Assembly: GCA_022801925.1 (NCBI GenBank)
Contig: JAAWTG010000011.1
Location: forward strand, 1-64,000
DNA from: Clostridia bacterium
GTDB taxonomy: Bacteria > Bacillota > Clostridia > RUG12999
DNA length: 64,000 bases
Reading direction: 5' to 3'
Positions 39,469 to 46,705 of the stretch are shown one piece after another. Under the pieces are notes generated by a model. That model saw nothing but the letters and a program-made list of their open reading frames with translations, searched no databases and was not told where the DNA came from. Every line of letters begins with the position of its first letter. Positions within the stretch are counted from its first letter, which is position 1. A program made the position numbers and the translations under genes.

Positions 39469-39896
39469 AAAACGATTTAGAAAAAGCAAAAGAACTCCTG
39501 ACAAAAGGCGGTTACACCTGCGTTTTGTGCAAAGGTGAAACGGTTTATACCGCCACAGAACGTGGTGTGAAACCGCTGGTTGACTGGATTTTGAAAAATC
39601 AGGAGGTGTCGGGGTTTTCCGCTGCGGATAAAGTGGTGGGAAAAGCAGCGGCGCTGTTATATGTACGCATGGAGGTTGCGGCAGTATATGCAAAAGTGAT
39701 GAGCCGCGCGGCAGCTGAAACATTGCAAAGATATGACATTGCGGCAACCTATGATGTTATGGCGGAAGCAGTGCGAAACCGTGCGGGCACGGGTCTGTGC
39801 CCAATGGAGCAAACCGTGATGAACATTGAGGAGCCAAATGCGGCGCTGGACGCAATCCGCGCGAAAATGAAACAGATGAGTGAACAACTAAAATGA
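39465..39896 (+). CDS. DUF1893-family protein
   Basis: This 143-residue cytosolic protein matches DUF1893. It has an N-terminal GYTCVLCKGETVYTATERGVKPL segment, then helices with AADKVVGKAAALLYV, and a conserved CPMEQTVM near the C-terminus. The function of the family is unknown. The ATG overlaps the stop of the ECF S-component gene (ATGA), so the two are translationally coupled, which suggests a shared pathway. Confidence 0.85.
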   Translation: MKNDLEKAKELLTKGGYTCVLCKGETVYTATERGVKPLVDWILKNQEVSGFSAADKVVGKAAALLYVRMEVAAVYAKVMSRAAAETLQRYDIAATYDVMAEAVRNRAGTGLCPMEQTVMNIEEPNAALDAIRAKMKQMSEQLK

Positions 39897-39979
39897 CCGG
39901 ACATAGAGAGGTTAGGCATATTCGACTTTTGTATGCCTATACAAGGCGGTTTGTGGATAGAAAGGCTGGTGACAGTTTC

Positions 39980-40390
39980 ATGAAAATTATCGAAGAAAGT
40001 ATTTTCCCAATAGGAAAGAAAAATGATGCATTTACGGACTATTTTGTGGGACAGAGTTATCTTGCCATGCTGTCAACAGAACAGGTAGCGATTGGCAATG
40101 TCACGTTTGAACCAAGTTGCCGCAATAATTGGCACATTCATCACGCCACAAGCGGCGGCGGGCAGATTTTGCTGGTGACAGCAGGCAGAGGATATTATCA
40201 GGAATTTGGGAAAAAGCCCATGGAAATCCATGCGGGTGATGTGATTAACATTCCTGCGAATGTGAAGCATTGGCACGGCGCTGCGCCGGATAGCTGGTTT
40301 CAGCATTTGGCGGTGGAGGTGCCGGCAGTGGAAGGACGCACGGAATGGTGCGAACCTGTGAGCGATGAGGAATACCGTGCGCTGAAATGA
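39980..40390 (+). CDS. Cupin-domain protein
   Basis: The 136-residue protein is a single cupin. Metal-ligand histidines are visible in motif 1 (WHIHHATSGGGQILLVTAG) and motif 2 (IHAGDVINIPANVKHWHGAAPDSWF). Close relatives occur with aldo/keto reductases and carboxymuconolactone-type genes in anaerobes, but the substrate is unknown. I chose the ATG at 39980, behind AAAGGCTGGTGA, because the upstream extension is basic and not cupin-like. Confidence 0.88.
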   Translation: MKIIEESIFPIGKKNDAFTDYFVGQSYLAMLSTEQVAIGNVTFEPSCRNNWHIHHATSGGGQILLVTAGRGYYQEFGKKPMEIHAGDVINIPANVKHWHGAAPDSWFQHLAVEVPAVEGRTEWCEPVSDEEYRALK

Positions 40391-40534
40391 GACAGGTAAA
40401 TGTATTCCGAAGTGTGTGTATGCCTGATGAATAAAACCATGTCTGCTTGCAGAACAGGAGAATACGATTTGCTATCAATCAGTGAATTGTTATCTGATAA
40501 TCCAAGTAAGTTCCTCAAACATGATAATAAAAAA

Positions 40535-40582
40535 ATAAAGCCGGTTGGTATCTGTTATGCAACAGACGCCGACCGGCTTTAT
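40535..40582. terminator. Bidirectional terminator between cupin and MerR genes
   Basis: ATAAAGCCGGT (40535-40545) pairs with ACCGGCTTTAT (40572-40582), with TCTGTT/AACAGA stacked inside. The minus side runs into a seven-T stretch, so it mainly serves the MerR gene ending at 40665. The remainder of 40391-40664 holds no convincing gene. Confidence 0.85.
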
Positions 40583-40664
40583 GCCGTTTTATATATTTTG
40601 AGGGATTGACTGTCATACTTTTTTCAGAAGCGGCAGAGAACAACCCTATACGACCTGAAAAATC

Positions 40665-41123
40665 CTATTTTACTACTTCCGCCGGTTTCAGCTTTTTGAA
40701 AACAGAACGCAGATTCTGTGGTAATTCCTGTTCGCCGATATCTTTTAAAACTTCTGTGGTTCCGGCTTTTTTTGCTGTTTCATAATACCAGCATTTATAG
40801 TCTATCACATCAAGCGTGTTTTGCAGTTCGCGCATTTGCGCTTCCACGGCTGCACGCTGTTTTTGAAACAGTGCAAGACGGGCGTCAATGGTGCTGTCGC
40901 CCTGCGCCACCATATCCAAAAACGTTTTGATATCCTTTAGCGGCATACCTGTTTTTTTCAAACATTCAATGATGTTTAAGCATTCAATGTCAACGTCTTT
41001 GAACATGCGCACACCGCCACCGGAGCGTTCCACAAACGGCAATAGCCCTTCTTTGTCATAGTAGCGCAGCGTTGACGGCGCAACGCCTATCAGTTTGGCT
41101 GTTTCTCCGACTGTATAAGTCAT
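40665..41123 (-). CDS. MerR-family transcriptional regulator
   Basis: The 152-residue regulator has the MerR winged helix (VGETAKLIGVAPSTLRYYDKEGLLPF), a second DNA-contact segment and a C-terminal dimer coiled coil. The tail is longer (about 40 residues) and Lys-rich. There is no metal-type cysteine pair near the sensor loop. It could control the 19-bp-spacer promoter at 34173-34203 in front of the aldo/keto reductase. The start is 41123 (or 41129). Its own promoter at 41251-41279 gives a leader of about 120 nt. Confidence 0.9.
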   Translation of the reverse strand: MTYTVGETAKLIGVAPSTLRYYDKEGLLPFVERSGGGVRMFKDVDIECLNIIECLKKTGMPLKDIKTFLDMVAQGDSTIDARLALFQKQRAAVEAQMRELQNTLDVIDYKCWYYETAKKAGTTEVLKDIGEQELPQNLRSVFKKLKPAEVVK

Positions 41124-41250
41124 AATCATACCCCGCTTGATATCAGTAAATTTTCCGAATCGTTTTGTAAACAGTATTTTCCCCAAAAGGCTGCCCGCTT
41201 GCAGCGATTTCCCTTTGGAAACCGTTTTTTTCGATACATTTGATACTTTT

Positions 41251-41279
41251 ATTATAGCGGAAATAGGAGGAAATGTCAA
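41251..41279 (-). promoter_or_regulatory. Consensus promoter upstream of the MerR gene
   Basis: On the minus strand, TTGACA (41274-41279) and TATAAT (41251-41256) are both exact and 17 bp apart. Confidence 0.8.
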
Positions 41280-41447
41280 CGATAGCCGCCTATTCCTTTT
41301 TTGTAGTTTCTATATGGTCTAAGGCATATTTCCCTTGAAGCTGTCCCCCACGACCGCATAAGGAAAAAAGTACCAACGAAAAATGTCCTCCATCGCCTAC
41401 GGCTCCTCCTCTTACTTTTTCTCTGGTATCTTCTTTCCATTTTTGTA

Positions 41448-41780
41448 TTACCGCCCGCGTTCATATTTTTCCAAAATCCTTCCTGCTTCTACGCCCATGA
41501 AATAGCCTTTGATATAGGATTCGCCCTCCGCCCGCATAAATTGAAGACGGTGCGTATCCATAAAACGAATAAACAGTTCTTCATTTTCTTTGTCCAACGA
41601 TTGCTTCAGACGGTATTCTAACTCTTTTAACTGGTCATTGTCTTCATATGCACGTGAATTTTCCACCGCTTCCCCCAGTTCGCGGATATACGCGTCATGG
41701 AAAAATTCCGCCCGGAAATCAACAAGGATTCTATCGTCTATGTCCTCCATATCCAACCATGGTGTTCTTGATTCTTTCAT
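41448..41780 (-). CDS. Hypothetical protein, acidic and helical
   Basis: The 110-residue protein is charged and mostly helical (RIRELGEAVENSRA-like and QLKELEYRLKQSLDKENEELF segments), ending in YIKGYFMGVEAGRILEKYERG. I do not recognise the family with confidence. AAGGA lies about six bases before the ATG at 41780, supporting a real gene. It has no membrane or signal segment. The frame at 41276-41464 downstream looks random and is not called. Confidence 0.6.
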   Translation of the reverse strand: MKESRTPWLDMEDIDDRILVDFRAEFFHDAYIRELGEAVENSRAYEDNDQLKELEYRLKQSLDKENEELFIRFMDTHRLQFMRAEGESYIKGYFMGVEAGRILEKYERGR

Positions 41781-41921
41781 TATCAATCCTTCTCCTTTTA
41801 TTGAAATTTTCTACCTGATACAATTTTATCACATTGCGCAATGGTATTCCGCCCATATATAGACTTTTTTGAAATTTATTTTAAGTAATCGGAAATTAAC
41901 AAGTAATTTTGCGCTTTTCGT

Positions 41922-41964
41922 CAAAAAAAGAGACCCATGTCGGCGAAGAAAACCGGCACGGGTC
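41922..41964 (-). terminator. Orphan minus-strand terminator
   Basis: GACCCATGTCGG (41932-41943) pairs with CCGGCACGGGTC (41953-41964, two mismatches), followed on the minus strand by CTTTTTTTG. No minus-strand gene ends here, so it may block read-through toward 41780 or end a short unannotated transcript. The rest of 41781-42122 holds no gene. Confidence 0.55.
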
Positions 41965-42122
41965 AGACTGATACAATGGCTAGTATACTATAGCGTTTTA
42001 GAAAAGTCAATAGATGTCATAGAATTGTAAAATAAAAGAAAAACAAGTTTCATAGTTCCCTTGGCAGGTGGCATGTTTTTATGAAAAACCGCATGCGTTT
42101 GCGGCGGAGAAAAAAATATCTC

Positions 42123-42150
42123 TTGCACATTTCTAAAAACGTGATACAAT
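42123..42150 (+). promoter_or_regulatory. Promoter of the AraC-family gene
   Basis: TTGCAC (42123-42128) and TACAAT (42145-42150) are 16 bp apart, about 60 bases before the ATG at 42211. Confidence 0.6.
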
Positions 42151-42210
42151 AGATGTAGAGAGTGATAATACAGACAGGGTGCAGCAGCTTCAAAAAAGGG
42201 CGGTGAGCGA

Positions 42211-43107
42211 ATGGAAAAAAAGCAGCTTCAGGATTATATGCGCGGTGAGGAAACCATTTTCATGAACCGTTTTGTGGAGCCGGTTGTTCAGCCGCCGCAT
42301 ACGCATGGGTTTCTGGAACTGGAATATGTGATTTCCGGCGAAGGAATTCATCGGGTGGGCGGCGCGGAAATTCCGGTCAGCAGCGGGTATGCGTTTTTCA
42401 CCAATTTCGGCACGCCGCACTGCTTTTTATCTGCGGACGAAAACAATCCCATCACGCTCTACAATTGCGTGTTCACGCCGGAATCCCTAAAAGGCGCGGG
42501 TCTGGATTTTCGGGAGTTTGCAGCAGTAGCAAATGATATGCTCTATCAAATCATTTTTCCGCAGGAATTTAAAAACACGCCGTTTCTTTCGGTGTTTGAC
42601 AGCGATTTAAAACTCAAACGGCTTTTTGAAACCATGTATCAGGAATATACACAGGCGCAGGGCGGTTATAACAGCGTGCTGCTGGGGTGTTTAATGCAGC
42701 TTTTGGTGTATTTCATGCGCGGGTATGAACGTCAAAACGTTGGGGTGAACCATGCGAAAGCGGCGCAGGCGAAATATATCGCCGGCGTGATGAAATATAT
42801 TGAAAACAACTATGCGGAAAAAATTTCTCTGCAAGAACTGGCGCGGATTGCCCTGCTCAGTCCCAACCATTTATGTAAAGTCTTTAAAGAAGCGGCGGGA
42901 ATCACTGTTTCGGAATATATTCAAAAACTGCGTCTGGATAAAGCGTGCAGACTGCTTTCGGATACCGACATGACGCTGGCGGAAATTGCCGTTGAAGTGG
43001 GGTATCAAGACGTGGGCTATCTGCGGCGAATGTTCAAAAAAGAACTGGGACAAACGCCGTCAAAATACCGCGCGCCAAAAACGGAAAATCAACAGGGCAC
43101 AGCGTAA
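42211..43107 (+). CDS. AraC-family transcriptional regulator
   Basis: The 298-residue regulator has an N-terminal cupin-like sugar-sensing domain (about 20-130, with PPHTHGFLELEYVISGEG) and a C-terminal double helix-turn-helix (about 190-290, YIENNYAEKISLQELARIA and the GYQDVGYLRRMFKKELGQTPSKYR signature). It precedes the transducer-like gene and L-rhamnose isomerase, so it probably responds to rhamnose or a related sugar. A terminator follows at 43096, so those genes need their own promoter. Confidence 0.93.
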   Translation: MEKKQLQDYMRGEETIFMNRFVEPVVQPPHTHGFLELEYVISGEGIHRVGGAEIPVSSGYAFFTNFGTPHCFLSADENNPITLYNCVFTPESLKGAGLDFREFAAVANDMLYQIIFPQEFKNTPFLSVFDSDLKLKRLFETMYQEYTQAQGGYNSVLLGCLMQLLVYFMRGYERQNVGVNHAKAAQAKYIAGVMKYIENNYAEKISLQELARIALLSPNHLCKVFKEAAGITVSEYIQKLRLDKACRLLSDTDMTLAEIAVEVGYQDVGYLRRMFKKELGQTPSKYRAPKTENQQGTA

Positions 43108-43122
43108 GATTGTGCCTTTTTT
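43096..43122 (+). terminator. Terminator of the AraC gene
   Basis: GGCACA (43096-43101) pairs with TGTGCC (43111-43116) and six T follow. The stem overlaps the stop codon region. Confidence 0.8.
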
Positions 43123-43225
43123 CTTTGCCCTGAATTTGTTATAATCTAAGTAGAAAATTCCCGCGGAGCGCCGATGTGAAGGGGAATGCGTATAATGAAT
43201 GGAAAATGCCAAAGGAGACGGGGGT

Positions 43226-43315
43226 ATGCTGCACTGCAAAGAGTTGTGCTGTGAGTATTTGAAACGCCGGACGGGAAACAGACAGAACTTGGTTCGGGTA
43301 CACATCAAATTTTGA
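43226..43315 (+). CDS. Possible 29-codon leader or small protein
   Basis: A 29-residue frame (starting MLHCKELCCEYLK) begins at 43226 with AAAGGAG nine bases upstream, downstream of TATAAT at 43139-43144. It is Cys- and Arg-rich and matches nothing I know. It lies about 30 bases before the transducer-like gene and could be a leader peptide. Confidence 0.3.
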   Translation: MLHCKELCCEYLKRRTGNRQNLVRVHIKF

Positions 43316-43345
43316 TATGATTTTAATGGATAGGAGGAGAAAATC

Positions 43346-43714
43346 ATGCTCGGTAAAACGGAATGGGCAATTGGCGACGGGTTTATGAGCGCGGCTAGCT
43401 GCGGCGGCTATGATAGTCATGAAGCAGTTTGTGTGCTGAACCTTTCGGATAAACCGGCGACTATTGCCATCACAGTCTATTTTGAGGACAGCGAACCGCT
43501 GACCGGATTCACTGCCCACTGCGGCGCGGCGCGGACGAATCATATTCGCTTAGACAAAATCAAAAATGCGGACGGGGTGCAGATTCCCAAAGAAAAACCC
43601 TATGCGCTGCTGGTGCAGAGTGATGTGCCTATCGTGGTGCAGCACAGCAGAATGGACGTGACACAGGCGGAGATGACGCTGATGTCCACCATTGCGTATA
43701 CAACAAACGGATAA
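43346..43714 (+). CDS. Anabaena sensory rhodopsin transducer (ASRT)-like protein
   Basis: The 122-residue protein matches the ASRT family. It has WAIGDGFMSAAS at the N-terminus, SHEAVCVLNLSDKPATIAITVYFEDSEP, ARTNHIRLDKI, and the end segment SDVPIVVQHSRMDVTQAEMTLMSTIAY. ASRT is the soluble tetrameric partner of Anabaena sensory rhodopsin, yet many homologues occur without a rhodopsin beside sugar-metabolism genes. Here it sits directly before rhaA, so a carbohydrate-linked role is more likely. AGGAGGAG precedes the ATG. Confidence 0.88.
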   Translation: MLGKTEWAIGDGFMSAASCGGYDSHEAVCVLNLSDKPATIAITVYFEDSEPLTGFTAHCGAARTNHIRLDKIKNADGVQIPKEKPYALLVQSDVPIVVQHSRMDVTQAEMTLMSTIAYTTNG

Positions 43715-43778
43715 AAAATTTATGCCGCCTTATTTGCCCACGGATAAGGTGATGGAAAATATTGTGGGCAGAAAGGCT

Positions 43779-45032
43779 ATGGTTGAAATGATGCAAAATT
43801 ATGAAGAGGCAAAAAAAGCGTATGCCGCAGTGGGGGTAGATACCGAAGCGGCGATTCAGGCGGTGCTGGATAAACCCATATCCATTCACTGCTGGCAGGG
43901 GGACGACGTCCACGGATTCGAGGGCGCGGGAGAACTGAGCGGCGGTATTGCCACAACGGGCAACTACCCTGGCTGCGCCCGCAATCCACAGGAATTGATG
44001 GCGGATTTTGATGTGGCGCTGTCTTTGATTCCGGGCAAACACCGTATCAATATTCATGCATCCTATGCCATCACGGAGGAAAAAGTTGACCGTGACGCGT
44101 TGAAACCGGAGCATTTTCAGGCATGGATAGACTATGCAAAGCAGCGCGGTCTGGGAATTGACTTTAACCCCACGCTGTTTTCCCACCCCAAAGCGGCGGA
44201 CAGCCTGACGCTATCCCATCCGGACAAAGAAATTCGCGATTTTTGGATTCGCCACGTCAAGGCGTGTCGGGAAATTGCCGCGTATATCGGAAAAGAGCTG
44301 GGAACGCCCTGTCTGAACAATATCTGGATTCCCGACGGATATAAAGAAATTCCGGCGGACAGACTCGGACCGCGTATGCGCCTGAAAGCGGCGTTAGACG
44401 AGATTTTTGCTGTGAAATATGACCCGAACTGCTTGATTGACTGCGTGGAATCAAAAGTGTTTGGTATCGGCGTGGAAGCATATACAGTCGGCTCCAATGA
44501 ATTTTATCTCAGCTATGCGGCAAAAAATGATATCTATTATTTGCTGGACAACGGACATTTTCACCCGACCGAAATGGTTTCGGACAAAATTCCGGCGCTG
44601 CTGACCATGTTTGATAAAGTACCGCTGCACGTGACAAGACCCATGCGCTGGGACAGCGACCATGTGGTTCTTTTGCAAGACGAAGTGCGGGAGATTGCCA
44701 AAGAGATTGTACGCAACGACGCTATGGATAAAGTGTTGATTGGACTTGACTATTTTGACGCAAGCATTAACCGTGTGTCGGCATGGGTGGTCGGCGTGAG
44801 AAACATGCAAAAAGCGTTGCTGGAAGCGCTGCTGCTGCCGGGCGCGAAGTTGAAAAAATTGCAGGATACGGAGCAATTTTCGGAAATGATGATGTTAAGC
44901 GAGGAAATGAAGATGTTCCCTGTTGGCGCTGTTTGGCAGGAACTTTGCCGCCGCGCGGACGCACCGGCAGGTATGGAATGGTTTGATACTGTGAAACAAT
45001 ATGAGAAGGACGTTTTGCTAAGCCGCGGATAA
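43779..45032 (+). CDS. rhaA: L-rhamnose isomerase
   Basis: The enzyme isomerises L-rhamnose to L-rhamnulose, the first step of rhamnose use, in a metal-dependent TIM barrel. Signatures are ISIHCWQGDDVHGFEG near the N-terminus, GLGIDFNPTLFSHPKA, and LDNGHFHPTE and MRWDSDHVV in the second half, which supply metal ligands. The start is uncertain: 43779 gives 417 residues, matching family length, but the frame is open back to an ATG at 43692 inside the preceding gene. No rhamnulokinase or aldolase gene is nearby. A strong terminator follows. Confidence 0.93.
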   Translation: MVEMMQNYEEAKKAYAAVGVDTEAAIQAVLDKPISIHCWQGDDVHGFEGAGELSGGIATTGNYPGCARNPQELMADFDVALSLIPGKHRINIHASYAITEEKVDRDALKPEHFQAWIDYAKQRGLGIDFNPTLFSHPKAADSLTLSHPDKEIRDFWIRHVKACREIAAYIGKELGTPCLNNIWIPDGYKEIPADRLGPRMRLKAALDEIFAVKYDPNCLIDCVESKVFGIGVEAYTVGSNEFYLSYAAKNDIYYLLDNGHFHPTEMVSDKIPALLTMFDKVPLHVTRPMRWDSDHVVLLQDEVREIAKEIVRNDAMDKVLIGLDYFDASINRVSAWVVGVRNMQKALLEALLLPGAKLKKLQDTEQFSEMMMLSEEMKMFPVGAVWQELCRRADAPAGMEWFDTVKQYEKDVLLSRG

Positions 45033-45061
45033 CAGATAAAACGGCAAGACGTGTATGAAAT

Positions 45062-45108
45062 AAAAAAGTAACTGCTGTTTCCGGAGCGAAAACAGCAGTT
45101 ACTTTTTT
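45062..45108. terminator. Terminator after rhaA
   Basis: A perfect 19-bp stem (45062-45080 with 45090-45108) has loop CCGGAGCGA, with A-rich and T-rich ends that work on both strands. It separates the convergent rhaA and DUF262-HNH genes. Confidence 0.93.
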
Positions 45109-45201
45109 TAGCAAAGGAAGTCCGACTCTGTACGCGGAGAGCGGACTTCTTTTGCTGATAAATTGCGCTTGGCGCAGAAAAATTTTTTCAAATCATACAG
45201 G

Positions 45202-46437
45202 CTATAATAGACGACTGTTTTTGCGCTGATGACAAGAGTGATGTAACAATTGGGCGTCTGAAATATCCGTGGAACCATCCAATGAAAAGGGAATGATATG
45301 GTCAATTTCACAGTCCTCATACTGCAAAATTTCATTGCCGCAATAGCTGCATAAATAGCCCGAATGGAATAGTTGCTGTTTCATATTGTTTTCAAAAATA
45401 CGATTTTCAGGATTCATGCCATTCTTGCCGGTGATATGAATCAACAAATCCCATATTTTGCCGATTCTGGCAAAGACTTTGGGGCGCGCATTGGTACCTG
45501 CATATACATTTTCCTGATATTCTTTATCTGTCATTTTAATGTTCACTATTTTAGTTCGAATGATATCTGCTTTTGCAATCAATTCAGCTTTTTCATAGAA
45601 GGAAAATGGTATCATAATAGAATCATAAACAGCGCCATTAAATTTTTTTCTCTTTTTAGAGCCACAGGAAAAGAATGCATCTTCTCCCAATATTTGTTTC
45701 ACAATATCAATTGTCCCATTAAATAATATCTTTGCTTTATGGATATCCGTGTCACTGTCGTTTTGGTGAGTTTCCATATATTGATTCATGGCGTTGACAT
45801 AAGTGGTGTTTAAAATCATAGAATCTCTGAGTACAAAAAAACGCAGAATTCTTTCTTCGTGAGAACTCCTTGTGTTTTGGTCGTGGAACAAGAGTGGCAG
45901 TAACTTATTGTTTTGAGCGATATCTTTTAACATAGTATTAAAGCTACCGCGATATATGCAATTGCGCAGTTCTTGGGGACGCAGAGATATGGAACCCTGA
46001 TTGAGGCGGGAAAAAATTTCATATTTCAGTTCTTGTGAATCTTTATCAAGACAGATGGCTTTTAAAGAGCTAAAATTTAGTTTTCGCTGGACGTCTTTTT
46101 CCAAATCCTTGAAATATTTACCGTTTAATTGACTGAGCTCAGTTAAACCTGTTAGGCGATATTCATTTTTTAAATAATTGACAAATGATGTGATACGCTG
46201 CTGTCCGTCAATGACAGAATAGGTACCGTTTTCTTCTTCGGATAAATAAACAACAGGGATAGGGATTCCCAATAAAATAGACTCGATTAAGCTAGAAGCA
46301 CGCTTTGCATTATAAATATAATTACGCTGATAGTCAGGATTTGTTATGATATCATTTGCATCACACATGTCTTTTAATTGGGATAAAGGCAGGTCTTTTG
46401 TCACTGTATGTACTTTTACGCCGGTATAGCCATCCAT
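45202..46437 (-). CDS. DUF262 (GmrSD-like) and HNH endonuclease protein, candidate phage defence
   Basis: The 411-residue protein has a DUF262 domain with the nucleotide-binding motif IDGQQR near residue 78 and the paired RNYIYN segment, then a helical middle, then an HNH nuclease domain with zinc-knuckle CSYCGN, catalytic CEIDHIIPFSLDG and a closing HHSCHQRKN. DUF262 combined with a nuclease is the plan of GmrSD-type restriction and SspE-like antiphage proteins. The gene stands alone, is AT-rich compared with its neighbours, and AAGGAGG lies 12 bases before its ATG. Antiviral function is an inference. Confidence 0.85.
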   Translation of the reverse strand: MDGYTGVKVHTVTKDLPLSQLKDMCDANDIITNPDYQRNYIYNAKRASSLIESILLGIPIPVVYLSEEENGTYSVIDGQQRITSFVNYLKNEYRLTGLTELSQLNGKYFKDLEKDVQRKLNFSSLKAICLDKDSQELKYEIFSRLNQGSISLRPQELRNCIYRGSFNTMLKDIAQNNKLLPLLFHDQNTRSSHEERILRFFVLRDSMILNTTYVNAMNQYMETHQNDSDTDIHKAKILFNGTIDIVKQILGEDAFFSCGSKKRKKFNGAVYDSIMIPFSFYEKAELIAKADIIRTKIVNIKMTDKEYQENVYAGTNARPKVFARIGKIWDLLIHITGKNGMNPENRIFENNMKQQLFHSGYLCSYCGNEILQYEDCEIDHIIPFSLDGSTDISDAQLLHHSCHQRKNSRLL

Positions 46438-46705
46438 ATTCCATACACGCCTCCTTGGATTTTTGTATTATTATATCATAAAATATATAAAAATGCAAAT
46501 ATTTATCGGATTTTTGATATTAAATATATAAAATATTCAAATTTATGGAGAGATAATAAAAGAAAAATGGAATATAAGTTAAAGGGGATTGAACTAATAA
46601 AATTCGTTGCAACATAAGAGGATTCAAAATATTTTAGTGACAAGAATAATGTGCAACAAAAATGGTAAAACTAGGAACAAATGCAAATAGATTGGAGCGG
46701 AGGCT

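Noticed and set aside
40400-40609. 69-codon frame between cupin and MerR genes
   Set aside because: Its 3' half is the bidirectional terminator hairpin; there is no convincing ribosome site or homology.
41276-41464. 62-codon Arg-rich minus-strand frame
   Set aside because: It overlaps the MerR promoter, its composition looks random and no family resemblance is seen.
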